Shown here: positions 7,725-15,897 of the stretch, piece by piece | How the letters are laid out: every line of letters starts with the position of its first letter | Numbering within the stretch: position 1 is the first letter of the stretch | Assembly: GCA_013817305.1 (NCBI GenBank) | Contig: JACDCY010000016.1 | Location: 1 to 36,278 of the forward strand | Source: Gemmatimonadaceae bacterium | Lineage (GTDB): Bacteria; Gemmatimonadota; Gemmatimonadetes; Gemmatimonadales; Gemmatimonadaceae | Reading direction: 5' to 3' | DNA: 36,278 nt | Made by a program: the position numbers and the translations under genes | Notes under the pieces: generated by a model | Database searches by the model: none | Told to the model about the DNA's origin: nothing | The model's input: only the letters and a program-made list of their open reading frames with translations

Positions 7725-7866
7725 CGCAGCCACACGCCGGGCGGCTTGCAGCCATACGCGCGCTCGCGCAGCAATCGCCATGTCAGGGTACGACGATACG
7801 CAGCTCGACCTCGGGGTAGCCCGACGTCAGGTAGCTAAGCTAGCGTAGCAGAGTGGCCGCGGCGCT

Positions 7867-9198
7867 CTACCGCTGCGCCGGCGGCTCCGCGATGCGCCGC
7901 AGCAGCTCGCTCGCCGGATCCGGGTCGCGACGCACGGCGATGTCCGCGAACGCGCCCAGCTGTAGCATCAGGCCGGCGGGCGTAATGCTCATCGCGCCTG
8001 GCCCGAGGTGCAGATACAGCCCGCCCGCCTCGATCGTGTCGATGGCTACGACGTCCGCGAGGTCGCCGACTTCGCGCAGACGGCCGCCCGTCCGGGCGAC
8101 GGCGTCGTCGTAGTTGATCGCGACGTCCGCCTGCATCGGCGGCTTGCCGGGCAGTACAAGATGGCCGCCGCGAACGAGCAGGTCGAACGCACCGCCTTCA
8201 TTGAATGGCAGTCGCTCGTACGCGCTGGCGTCAGCCTCCTCGTAGCCGCCCGTCGCGATCGCGTCCAGCGCCAACAGGATGCCGGCGAAGTTCAGCGCAC
8301 GCAGCCGTTGCTTCTCCGGATCGTCTGGCAGCGCGCCGCTCTCGATGAGCACGGTGCTCGTGCCCCAATGCTGCATCAGATCTCCGAATGCGCGCGGGTT
8401 GTACTCGTCGTCGTACTTGGCGACGCGTCCGGGAATCGCGTACGCGAACGCCGTCGCGAGAGTGGCGGCGACCAGCCGGGCACGTTGCCGGACTTCGTTG
8501 TAGCTCTTGCCTTCGTCGTACGCTGGAGGCAGCAGCGCGATGCCGGACGGCACGCCGTTTTCGCCGGCGCGCGTCCGGGCGTTCTGATCGTGCAGGTTGA
8601 ACCCGAACCGCGGCTGCACCGCGTCGCGCAGCGCCTTGAGTGCGCGAGCCTCCGGCGTCGCCAGACGGCGCGCATCGCGATTGACGTCGATGCCAGCGGC
8701 ATTCTGCCGCTGAAAGACCTCGGCGCCATCGGGATTGAGCATCGGCACGAAGACCAGCGTCAGCTCCCGTAGCAGCCGCTGGCGCAGCGGTGACTCGATC
8801 GCCTCGGACAGGAAACGAAAGATGTCCGCGAGCGCCATGGTCGCGGTGGACTCGTCGCCGTGCATCTGCGACCAGAGCAGCACGCGCGTGGGGCCGTCGC
8901 CGAAGGTCACGGCATTGATGTCGCGGCCGAGCAATGATTGCCCGATGATCGCGACGCGGGCGCTCGGAGCCTTGATGGAACCGTCAACCACGGTCCAGAA
9001 CTCCCGATGCGTGAACTGTCGTGTCGAGATCCCCGGATTGCGATAGCGGCCGGCGTCCGCGAGAACGTCGCGAAATGCGTCGCGTGTACAGCAGGCGGGA
9101 GCATCGGTCGCTGCGGGCGCCCGCTGGATCGTCGCACAGCCGCCGATTATCAGAATGGAGCCCGCGATAAGGAGACGCTTAGCGTTTGCCATGGACAT
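7867..9198 (-). CDS. M14-family zinc carboxypeptidase, lipoprotein
   Basis: The 443-residue protein begins MSMANAKRLLIAGSILIIGG-C, a lipoprotein signal peptide with the lipidated Cys at about 21. The zinc ligands of M14 metallocarboxypeptidases are present: His113 and Glu116 in QMHGDES, and His203 in FNLHDQN. NPDGAEVFQRQN and DVNRD supply the substrate-binding segment, and VLIESG the catalytic Glu. A C-terminal domain of about 130 residues follows the peptidase fold. The likely role is trimming peptides or peptidoglycan fragments outside the cytoplasmic membrane. The start is ATG 9198 or 9192; the longer frame to 9261 adds residues before the signal peptide and is rejected. It is divergent from the DinB gene. 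Confidence 0.9.
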   Translation of the reverse strand: MSMANAKRLLIAGSILIIGGCATIQRAPAATDAPACCTRDAFRDVLADAGRYRNPGISTRQFTHREFWTVVDGSIKAPSARVAIIGQSLLGRDINAVTFGDGPTRVLLWSQMHGDESTATMALADIFRFLSEAIESPLRQRLLRELTLVFVPMLNPDGAEVFQRQNAAGIDVNRDARRLATPEARALKALRDAVQPRFGFNLHDQNARTRAGENGVPSGIALLPPAYDEGKSYNEVRQRARLVAATLATAFAYAIPGRVAKYDDEYNPRAFGDLMQHWGTSTVLIESGALPDDPEKQRLRALNFAGILLALDAIATGGYEEADASAYERLPFNEGGAFDLLVRGGHLVLPGKPPMQADVAINYDDAVARTGGRLREVGDLADVVAIDTIEAGGLYLHLGPGAMSITPAGLMLQLGAFADIAVRRDPDPASELLRRIAEPPAQR

Positions 9199-9329
9199 TA
9201 AGCTAGCAAGCCGGGTCGTCCGGCCTAGACTCGACGAGACTCTCGTGCTGCCGCATGGCATGCTCCATATTGTCCTCGTTGACTCACATCACACCAAGTC
9301 GCTCAAGGAGGGGCCACAGGGGGCATCGC

Positions 9330-9896
9330 ATGATCCACCCATCGTTCGGAATCGTCCGCACCGCGTCCGCGGCGCTGTTTCTGGTGGTCGCGGCGCAGTC
9401 ATCCGCGCTCGCCCAGTCGTCGAAGGAGAGGTATATCGCTGACTTCAAGCGGATGCGCGTGAGCGTTCTCGGGATGATCGACTCGATGCCTGCCGCTGGA
9501 CTCCGCACGGCGCCTACTACGGGCGTGCGTGATTTCGCCCAGCAGATAGAGCACGTCGTCGTCGGCAGCGTGAACCTGATCGCGTCGGGAATCGATGCCG
9601 ACCGGGTTCCGCTGGGCCTCGACAAGGAGGTCTATCTCAACGACAAAGCCGAGCTGAAGCGTTTGGTCAACGTCGGCTTCGATCGAGTTCGCGACATGTT
9701 GGGCGCGATGTCGCAGGAAGATCTCGCGGCGGAAGGCCGGCTGTTCGGGCGAGTGCCGCTACCAAAATGGCAGATCGTGCAAGCAGCGTTCGAGCACGGC
9801 ATCTGGACGCTGGGTGCTACGGTGCCGTACGTGCGCATGCAGGGCGGCACTCCGCACTCGTATGGTATCGTGCCGGCAGCGAGACCTCCGAGATGA
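9330..9896 (+). CDS. Secreted DinB-superfamily protein
   Basis: This is a 188-residue protein with a cleavable signal peptide (SAALFLVVAAQSSALAQ). The mature part is a DinB/YfiT-like four-helix bundle: GVRDFAQQIEHVV carries the first metal-ligand His, and QAAFEHGIWTLGATVPYVR followed by GGTP is the typical last helix with a further His. Family members bind a divalent metal or act as thiol transferases, but the function of exported members is unknown. ATG 9330 follows a strong purine stretch (AAGGAGGGG at 9305-9313). The stop overlaps the ATG of a micro-ORF at 9893, so the transcript continues. Confidence 0.85.
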   Translation: MIHPSFGIVRTASAALFLVVAAQSSALAQSSKERYIADFKRMRVSVLGMIDSMPAAGLRTAPTTGVRDFAQQIEHVVVGSVNLIASGIDADRVPLGLDKEVYLNDKAELKRLVNVGFDRVRDMLGAMSQEDLAAEGRLFGRVPLPKWQIVQAAFEHGIWTLGATVPYVRMQGGTPHSYGIVPAARPPR

Positions 9897-9949
9897 AGGA
9901 GTTGAGCGAAGTCGCGCTGCTGGGTGCCCTCCTGGCGGCAAGTAAGTGA
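9893..9949 (+). CDS. Putative 18-residue micro-ORF overlapping the DinB stop
   Basis: ATG 9893 overlaps the DinB stop codon (ATGA) and opens a frame reading MKELSEVALLGALLAASK, which ends in a TGA overlapping a GTG at 9946. Such ATGA overlaps usually mark translational coupling. The peptide alone is too short to judge. It could be the first part of a roughly 46-residue membrane protein whose second part is the next micro-ORF, interrupted by a frameshift. Confidence 0.3.
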   Translation: MKELSEVALLGALLAASK

Positions 9950-10032
9950 GCGGCGGGCTGGTTGCGTCGGTGCTTATCCCGGTCGTATTCGTGGCGTTTG
10001 CCTTCGTCTGGCTGCAGCGGCGCAAGAAATAG
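9946..10032 (+). CDS. Putative 28-residue single-span membrane peptide
   Basis: GTG 9946 overlaps the stop of the preceding micro-ORF (GTGA). The frame reads SGGLVASVLIPVVFVAFA, then a few aromatic residues and QRRKK: one hydrophobic helix with a basic end, the layout of small membrane proteins. It ends at TAG 10030, 62 nt before the end of the convergent cytochrome gene. No family is recognised and expression is only suggested by the overlap chain with the DinB gene. Confidence 0.35.
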   Translation: MSGGLVASVLIPVVFVAFAFVWLQRRKK

Positions 10033-10094
10033 CCGGGGCTGAGGTTCTGACCTCGCCCTGGGCGCTTAGACCGGCGGTGGCACCCCCGCGAGCG

Positions 10095-11738
10095 CTACTC
10101 TCGCCTACCCGTGTCGAGGCTTCGGAGATACGCGATCATCGCCGTTCGACGGGTTGCGTCGTTCAAATAGAACGGATGTGGCGCCGTAGGTCCGCGCGTC
10201 GGATCGAGAAGGTTGTCGAGGCTCGGCACCGAGTTGTCGTGAAGAAACACGGGCTTCCTCGCCAGGTCGAGCAACAGTGGCAACGCGGTTCCGCGAATAT
10301 CTCCCCGTCCACTCGCGTTAACGACCGCCATCTTGTCGTCGAAAATGGATTCCACGGTATTCATTATTGGATTCAACGGCGGAGTGCGCTGCGCGAGTAT
10401 CACGGGATTGTCTCCCGGGAAGATCTGCTTCATGGGCACGATGAAGGCGGGGACCGGCCTGCTCTGATCCACGTTGTGACAGCTGACGCAGCCGGCTGTC
10501 CGGAATAGCTGGCGGCCATCGCGAATCATGCGCGCGTCCGCGCGCGCGCCCGGTGGCGCCTGCAGGCTCACCAGATATGCGTTGAGGTTGATCAGCGTTG
10601 CTTCCGTGACACGCAGGCCGATCGGCGCATCCTCGGTTCCCGGCCGCGGGTGCTGCGCGGCTCTGACGAAGGGGTATCCGGTTACTCCGGTCGCGGCGAG
10701 CACTTTTACGTAGTCATCGACGATCTCATCGCCCGCGGGGCCACCAAGCTTGTTCAGGAACGCGCGGCCCCCTGGTGTCGTCAGAGCCGTGAGATCGAAT
10801 AGCGACGTATAGACAAGGTTGCTGAAATTGTCGAGACGGGCGATCAATCCTTCGCTGCCATACGGGGCAGCGAGATCCTGGCGAAAGAGCGGCGTGTTGT
10901 GCATCGGATCGCCGTTGCCGTCGAAGGAATCGTCGAACATTCCAGTCGGGTAGAACGCCTGGTTGGAGAGATACGCGTCAACTTCGGCTTCGGTAGAGTT
11001 TTCAGTCAGGCCGCGGGGCGCCCGGCCGAGTGTTTTTCCCTGGTTCGCCGCGAGCGAGAGCTGGAGGATCGGGTACAGCGCGCGCGAGTTGCTGGCCGCC
11101 GCAAAGATTGCCCCAATGTTGAGACTATGATTGGCAAGACCATCGAGACGACGCCCGATCGACCCGCCGCTCGGATGGCGAAACGCCGAGCCGTCCGTCA
11201 TCGTGTGGCAGAGCGCACAGCTCGCGCCGATCTTGTCGCCTCTGCCCGCATCCATGACTCCATCACCGTTGAAGTCCTTGATAGGCATTCCGATGACGGC
11301 GTTGGCATTGAACAGCCGCCCGGTCATGGCGGGATCGTTCAGTATGGCGGAGGTTCTGCCGCTGGGGTCAGCCATGAGTTGAGCCGTGAGCGCCTGTACA
11401 GTACCGCGATCAAGCGCTTCCACGTCTATCTGGAGCCCGAGCGCGAGCGCCATCATCGGTGTTACACGCGCGGCGGTGACGCCGGCCGGAAGGCGGACGG
11501 CATCGGTCCAGAATCTCTCGTTCCCGAAGGTCTCGAAGCGGAAGGCCTCGCGGCCCGCACGCGCGTCGCCATCCTGGCGCGCAACCCGGACTCCCTGGTT
11601 CGCGGGGCCATCGGAAGCGGCGCCCATTCCGGGAGTCGTTTCCGGAGGATTCGTCGCGCAGGCTCCGGCCGTGCCCAGCAACAACAGCAAGCTCAAGGCA
11701 GGGAAGCAGGCACGGCGCGCAATGCGATTGACCATCAT
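10095..11738 (-). CDS. Diheme c-type cytochrome lipoprotein
   Basis: The 547-residue exported protein starts MMVNRIARRACFPALSLLLL with a candidate lipobox ending at Cys27. Two covalent heme motifs are seen, CALCH at about 174-178 and CVSCH at about 417-421. The second lies in a C-terminal module that resembles diheme cytochrome peroxidase (MauG/CcpA) relatives, with a long spacer between the hemes. DFNGDGVMDAGRGD just before the first heme looks like a calcium-binding EF-hand or dockerin-type loop. ATG 11738 is chosen because GGAGG lies 8 nt upstream; the ATG at 11759 has no such site. The electron donor or substrate is not shown by the neighbours. Confidence 0.85.
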   Translation of the reverse strand: MMVNRIARRACFPALSLLLLLGTAGACATNPPETTPGMGAASDGPANQGVRVARQDGDARAGREAFRFETFGNERFWTDAVRLPAGVTAARVTPMMALALGLQIDVEALDRGTVQALTAQLMADPSGRTSAILNDPAMTGRLFNANAVIGMPIKDFNGDGVMDAGRGDKIGASCALCHTMTDGSAFRHPSGGSIGRRLDGLANHSLNIGAIFAAASNSRALYPILQLSLAANQGKTLGRAPRGLTENSTEAEVDAYLSNQAFYPTGMFDDSFDGNGDPMHNTPLFRQDLAAPYGSEGLIARLDNFSNLVYTSLFDLTALTTPGGRAFLNKLGGPAGDEIVDDYVKVLAATGVTGYPFVRAAQHPRPGTEDAPIGLRVTEATLINLNAYLVSLQAPPGARADARMIRDGRQLFRTAGCVSCHNVDQSRPVPAFIVPMKQIFPGDNPVILAQRTPPLNPIMNTVESIFDDKMAVVNASGRGDIRGTALPLLLDLARKPVFLHDNSVPSLDNLLDPTRGPTAPHPFYLNDATRRTAMIAYLRSLDTGRRE

Positions 11739-11921
11739 TGGGACATCCTCCGAAAACATGAATGGGCACGGCGGGGCCTGCGCTGAAACAGAGTCGCCTC
11801 GGCACGGAACTATTCAGCATTTCCCAAGCCATGCGCGATATGTTTTTCTGTATCAGTCGGATGCCTGCGCGTGGCAACTGATGCATAAACAGAGTCCGTC
11901 CCGCACTTATTCTTCGCCGCC

Positions 11922-12503
11922 ATGCCCATTCGCCTTGCGACACGCCACGACGGCTCCGCGCTCGCCGAGATCTATCGACCGGCGGTAACGGACAACTCGG
12001 CGTCATTCGAGCTGGATCCGCCCGACGGCGCCGAGATGGCGCGGCGCGTGGCGAAGTGCATGGAGCGCACCCCCTGGCTGGTGTACGAGCGCGACGGCCG
12101 AGTCGCGGGGTACGCCTACGGAGGCATGCACCGGGAGCGCGCGGCGTATCAGTGGTCTGTCGAGGTCTCAGCATATGTGCACCCCGACTTTTACCAGCAG
12201 GGAATCGGGCGCGCGTTGTACACCTCGCTGTTCGCGGCGCTTGTGGTGCAGGGCTACCGCAACGCGTACGCGGGCATCACGCTGCCCAATGACGCCAGCG
12301 TGGCGCTGCACAACGCTGTGGGCTTTACGTCGGTCGGTGTGTACCGCGGAATCGGGTACAAGCAGGGCGCGTGGCACGACGTGGGCTGGTTCGAGCGGCA
12401 GATCGCGCCGCGAGTCGTGGATCCTCCGGTGCCCAGACCACTTGCGGAGTGCGTCGGCGACCCCGCGTTCGTCTCGGCGATCGAGACGACCGTCAGCGTC
12501 TGA
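11922..12503 (+). CDS. GNAT N-acetyltransferase, phosphinothricin/methionine-sulfone acetyltransferase type
   Basis: This is a 193-residue GNAT enzyme that transfers acetyl from acetyl-CoA to an amine. The start MPIRLATRHDGSALAEIY and the signature FYQQGIGRALYTSL (acetyl-CoA pyrophosphate loop, QxxGIG) are typical, and NAVGFTSVGVYRGIGYK followed by WHDVGWFER is the characteristic end of the Pat/Bar/MddA subgroup. Members of this subgroup acetylate phosphinothricin, methionine sulfoximine or related compounds; the real substrate here is not known. The last 35 residues are an added tail. The gene stands alone between the divergent cytochrome gene and the following amidohydrolase. Confidence 0.9.
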   Translation: MPIRLATRHDGSALAEIYRPAVTDNSASFELDPPDGAEMARRVAKCMERTPWLVYERDGRVAGYAYGGMHRERAAYQWSVEVSAYVHPDFYQQGIGRALYTSLFAALVVQGYRNAYAGITLPNDASVALHNAVGFTSVGVYRGIGYKQGAWHDVGWFERQIAPRVVDPPVPRPLAECVGDPAFVSAIETTVSV

Positions 12504-12595
12504 CCGCTTGCGAGACCCCTCGAAACTTCTGCGGCATGGCGCCGTATTGCGGGCATTGCAAAAGATCAGATCTGTCCCAATAACCCGATATTCAG

Positions 12596-14002
12596 ATGAG
12601 TCCAAGAATCGTCGTTTGCGCCGGTCTTGTCCTGTTGTCCGCCTGCGCTCACGCGCCGCCTCACGCGAGCGTGCCCTCAAGCGCACCCGGCACGCTCTTA
12701 CAGGCCGGAGCTGCGATCCCGGCTCAGGGGCCGATTGTCGATAGTGATGGGCGCACGCCGCTTGTGGACCACCATGAGCACCTGATGAGTCCGGCGGCGG
12801 CGCTTCACGAGAGCGCGACACCGCTTCCACCGATCGCGCTACCCGTGGAGCTCGCGAATGTCCTGAGGAATCGTGCCGAAGCGTGGAACGACAGCGCGAG
12901 ACTTGGCGCGCTCTATACCCAGGATGCCATCGTGCTCGACGGCGACGGCCCGGAATGGCTGCGGGGGCGCGCCGCTGTGGCCGGATACATGTCGGCACTA
13001 TTCGGGCGCGTGCACCGGGTAACACCCGTTGCCTTCAGCGTAACCGGAAGCGCGGGGTACATTGCCGGCTATTTTTCGCGCGACACCGAGACGGGCGTAA
13101 GAAACTTCGGCCACGTGCTTATCGCACTCAGAAAGGACACGACTGGTCGTTGGCGCATCGCGGCGGAGACTCCGACGTTTCCGGGTCCCAATGCCATGGC
13201 GGCAGTCACGGCGAAGCAACTGATCGAGGAGCACGACAACGCGGGGATTCGACGAGGAGTGGTGCACTCGGTAGCGTTCTGGTTCGGCCAGTCTCCGACG
13301 CTGACGGCAGACGAGTACGCCAAGGTGCGCGCGGAGAACGACTGGGTAGGGCAGCAGGTCGCGCTTTTCCCCGACCGACTCGTTGCATTCTGCAGCTTCA
13401 ACCCGCTCAAGGATTACGCACTTGAAGAGCTAGCCAGGTGCGATCAGGACCCGGCTTTTACAGGACTCAAGCTCCATTTCGGAAATTCCGACGTCGACGT
13501 TCGCAACCCGGACCACGTTGCAAGCGTCAAGCGCGTTTTTCGGGCGGCGAACGAACGGCGGTTCCCGATCGCGGTGCATCTGTGGGTAGGCGCGTCGTAC
13601 GGCCGCGAGGACGCGACGATCTTCCTGAACGAGATCCTGGCTGCCGCGCCAGACATTCCCGTACAGATAGCGCACTTTGCCGGCGGGGGGCCGGGTTACA
13701 CAGATGACGCGCTGGGCGTGTACGCGGAAGCGATCGCGGCCGGCGATCTGCGCACAAGAAACCTGTACTTCGACATCGCGACCGTCGCTGACAGGCAGCC
13801 CCCGGAGGTGCTGCGCGCTTTTGCCGCGCGAATCCGGCAGGTGGGGCTCGACCGCGTTCTGTTTGGGAGCGACCTGTCGCTTCCGGGTCCGAACGCTAAT
13901 CCGCCCGCCAATCAATCCTGGTTGATCTTTCGCACGACCGTTCCCCTCACCGACGCCGAGTTTGCGAAGATCGCGCGCAATGTCGCGCCCTACCTGAAGT
14001 GA
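12596..14002 (+). CDS. Amidohydrolase-family lipoprotein with inserted NTF2-like domain
   Basis: The 468-residue protein has a lipoprotein signal (VLLSAC, Cys17). An amidohydrolase_2-type metal motif, VDHHEHL, with the HxH pair His60/His62 appears at once, which is normally the first strand of the TIM barrel. The barrel is then interrupted by a domain at about residues 85-195 that reads as a SnoaL/DUF4440 NTF2-like fold (RAEAWNDSARLGALYTQDA, WLRGRAAVAGYM, RWRIAAE). The barrel resumes with FTGLKLHFGN, FPIAVHLWVG, QIAHFAGG and LFGSDLSL, supplying the remaining His and Asp ligands. The likely role is metal-dependent hydrolysis or decarboxylation at the cell envelope; the substrate is unknown. 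ATG 12596 is preceded by GATATTCAG. Confidence 0.85.
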   Translation: MSPRIVVCAGLVLLSACAHAPPHASVPSSAPGTLLQAGAAIPAQGPIVDSDGRTPLVDHHEHLMSPAAALHESATPLPPIALPVELANVLRNRAEAWNDSARLGALYTQDAIVLDGDGPEWLRGRAAVAGYMSALFGRVHRVTPVAFSVTGSAGYIAGYFSRDTETGVRNFGHVLIALRKDTTGRWRIAAETPTFPGPNAMAAVTAKQLIEEHDNAGIRRGVVHSVAFWFGQSPTLTADEYAKVRAENDWVGQQVALFPDRLVAFCSFNPLKDYALEELARCDQDPAFTGLKLHFGNSDVDVRNPDHVASVKRVFRAANERRFPIAVHLWVGASYGREDATIFLNEILAAAPDIPVQIAHFAGGGPGYTDDALGVYAEAIAAGDLRTRNLYFDIATVADRQPPEVLRAFAARIRQVGLDRVLFGSDLSLPGPNANPPANQSWLIFRTTVPLTDAEFAKIARNVAPYLK

Positions 14003-14056
14003 GCGGGCGCAAAACATTCCACGGGCGTTCGCCTGCGCGCGCTTCTGCGATGACGG

Positions 14057-14662
14057 TTACGCCGACGCGTACTCGAACGGGCCGACCGCGAGGTATTTGC
14101 CGGGGTGGTCGAGCTCGATGCCCTTCGATACGCGAAAGCGCGTGCTCGTGCCGAAGTCGCCGCGCTTGAGGATGATTCCTTCGGGTAACACGACGCCGGG
14201 GTGAATCTCTGCGCCTGTCACGGGATTCGTGATGGCCGCGCCCTCAGCCTCGAACATGTCTCCGCACCTGACGCGCGTGTTCACGCCGTCGAATGAAAGC
14301 TCGTAGCCCACGAAGTACGGGCCGTGGATCTTGGGCCAGGTCCAGCCCAGCACGCCCCAAGGTCCGCCGACCTTTCCGCCCAGCAGCTCCTCGATCGCCT
14401 TGCGCTGGGCCACGTCCGCGCGCTCATCGATGAGGATGACGCCTTCGCCATTTCCCTCGTGGATGGGGCCCGGCCAGTTCACGAACAGCGAGAAGGTCAG
14501 GCTGTCCAGCTTCACGCCGCCAAAGGCGCCGTCTTCGACGTGCCATACCCAGCCACCCTCGCACTTGCCCGTTGTCGGCAGCGCGTTGAAGTTGCAGGGG
14601 CAACCCCAATCGCAGTTGCACACGACCAGAACTTTTCCATTCAGGTGCCAGCGCTCAGCCAT
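14057..14662 (-). CDS. DUF1326 family protein
   Basis: The 201-residue protein begins MAERWHLNGKVLVVCNCDWG followed by CPCNF, the cysteine-rich signature of DUF1326. The rest is soluble, with family segments (FSLFVNWPGPIHEGNGE, VLIDERADVAQR). ATG 14662 is selected because GGAGG lies 6 nt upstream; the longer frame to 14683 lacks this. It is divergent from a DUF2182 membrane protein whose likely start is 16 nt away. The two families are often neighbours, so they probably act together, and the cysteine cluster suggests metal binding. No biochemical function is established that could be assigned here. Confidence 0.85.
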   Translation of the reverse strand: MAERWHLNGKVLVVCNCDWGCPCNFNALPTTGKCEGGWVWHVEDGAFGGVKLDSLTFSLFVNWPGPIHEGNGEGVILIDERADVAQRKAIEELLGGKVGGPWGVLGWTWPKIHGPYFVGYELSFDGVNTRVRCGDMFEAEGAAITNPVTGAEIHPGVVLPEGIILKRGDFGTSTRFRVSKGIELDHPGKYLAVGPFEYASA

Positions 14663-14677
14663 TTGAATCCTCCAGGC

Positions 14678-15466
14678 TTGCAACGTTGGGTCGACCGGGC
14701 GGGCTTGTCAAGCAACGCGCTCACCGCGCTGCTGCTGCTGGCGATGACCGTGGCTGCGTGGCTCGCGACGGTACGCGCGGACTCTACGATGCAGATGGGT
14801 CACGGCGTGGAGCTGGTGTCACTGGAGGCGGGCGCGGCGTACGCGCTGCAATGGGGAGTGATGATGGCGGCGATGATGCTTCCATCGGCGACGCCGATGA
14901 TTCTCCTCTATAAGGCGGTGAGTCGAGGGCCGGCCGCCCGAGAAGAGCGAGTCGTTTCCGCGGAGTCGTTCACGCTGGTATACCTGGGGCTCTGGCTCCT
15001 GACCGGCATCCCCGTGTATCTCGCTTCCACGGCAATGACCGCTTTGACGCTACGCTCGACGGCGCTTGCGTCCGCGATTCCCTACATGGTTGCGGGGACT
15101 CTGATCGCAGCCGGGCTCTATCAGCTGAGCTCCCTGAAGCGGGCGTGCCTGCGGGAGTGCGATGCGCCGATGAACTTTCTGATGCGCCGCTGGCGCGGCG
15201 GACATGCGGGATCGCTGCGCCTCGCGGCGACGCACGCGGCGTATTGCATCGGCTGCTGCTGGGCGCTGATGGTCGTGCTCGTCGCGGCGGGCGCGATGAG
15301 TTTGCCCTGGGTGTTGGCGATCGCGCTGGTCGTATTCGCCGAGAAGGTGATGCCCGGCGGAGGGCGTACTGCCCGATTCGCCGGCTGGGCGTTGATCGCC
15401 GCGGGGGTGGCCATCGCGGCGAAGCCCGAGCTCGCCGCGCTGTTAAAGCCAAGCGGAATGCACTGA
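14678..15466 (+). CDS. DUF2182 integral membrane protein
   Basis: This is a predicted metal-binding integral membrane protein with about six hydrophobic helices. The family pattern is visible: AAYALQWGVMMAAMMLPSAT in the second helix, LYQLSSLKRACLRECDAP with two cysteines in a loop, and HAAYCIGCCWALMVVLVAAG before MSLPWVLA and VFAEKVMPGG. The start is uncertain: no ATG precedes the first helix (ALTALLLLAMTVAAWLATV), so TTG 14678, which supplies LQRWVDRAGL before it, is proposed; TTG 14663 and 14705 are alternatives. The frame continues upstream antisense to the DUF1326 gene, but that part is a shadow. Pairing with DUF1326 suggests a joint envelope function. Confidence 0.8.
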   Translation: MQRWVDRAGLSSNALTALLLLAMTVAAWLATVRADSTMQMGHGVELVSLEAGAAYALQWGVMMAAMMLPSATPMILLYKAVSRGPAAREERVVSAESFTLVYLGLWLLTGIPVYLASTAMTALTLRSTALASAIPYMVAGTLIAAGLYQLSSLKRACLRECDAPMNFLMRRWRGGHAGSLRLAATHAAYCIGCCWALMVVLVAAGAMSLPWVLAIALVVFAEKVMPGGGRTARFAGWALIAAGVAIAAKPELAALLKPSGMH

Positions 15467-15587
15467 GCTAGGCCGGCCTTGGAAAGGCTGCCGACGATGT
15501 AGCCCACCTTGTAAGTAGTAGTCTTGGCTGGTTAGAGGCCATTTCGCTGGGCCTACACGCCGATCCACCTCGTTTCGGACGGCGCCA

Positions 15588-15629
15588 TTGACACAAAGCG
15601 GTACGCTACTCTATAATCCAGAGTACTCT
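15588..15629 (+). promoter_or_regulatory. Consensus sigma-70 promoter with adjacent palindromic operator
   Basis: TTGACA at 15588-15593 and TATAAT at 15612-15617 match both consensus hexamers exactly, with an 18-nt spacer. AGAGTACTCT at 15620-15629 is a perfect 10-bp palindrome directly after the -10 box, where a bound repressor would block transcription. The operon driven from here encodes a winged-helix regulator as its third gene (16448-16783), which is the natural candidate for binding it. Confidence 0.75.
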
Positions 15630-15649
15630 AACTTCTTCTGGAGGCACGC

Positions 15650-15874
15650 GTGCGTGGAACGATGGCTGGCTCGATGGCGTTCCTGCTCGCTGTATCAACG
15701 GCCGACGCGCAACGGCCCGGTGCGGCCACGGCGGTTGACTCGGCGATGGCCCCGCTTGGGTGGCTCGTCGGAGAATGGGAGGGCACGGAGACGGGCGAGT
15801 ATTCAACCGATGGGTCGGCGTGGCGGAAGTTCTTCGAGATGCGATTGCGCCGCGTCGCTCCGGCCTCGCAATGA
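15650..15874 (+). CDS. Short secreted protein, probably truncated lipocalin-like/DUF1579-type remnant
   Basis: GTG 15650 lies 5 nt after GGAGG and 33 nt after a consensus -10 box, so it should be well expressed. The 74-residue product has a short signal-like start (MAGSMAFLLAVSTADA) followed by APLGWLVGEWEGTETGEYS. A W(L/F)VGxWEG motif of that kind opens lipocalin-like beta-barrel domains, which normally run 130-170 residues. Here the similarity stops after about 25 residues and the frame ends in an arginine-rich tail. The gene therefore looks like a 3'-truncated remnant kept as the leader cistron of a membrane protein/regulator operon. Family assignment is tentative. Confidence 0.5.
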   Translation: MRGTMAGSMAFLLAVSTADAQRPGAATAVDSAMAPLGWLVGEWEGTETGEYSTDGSAWRKFFEMRLRRVAPASQ

Positions 15875-15897
15875 CATCACCACATCCAGGAGATCAT

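Noticed and set aside
14324-14677. A 118-codon N-terminal extension of the DUF2182 protein
   Set aside because: It lies antisense within the DUF1326 gene, which has a good ribosome-binding site and conserved cysteines; DUF2182 proteins begin just before their first membrane helix.
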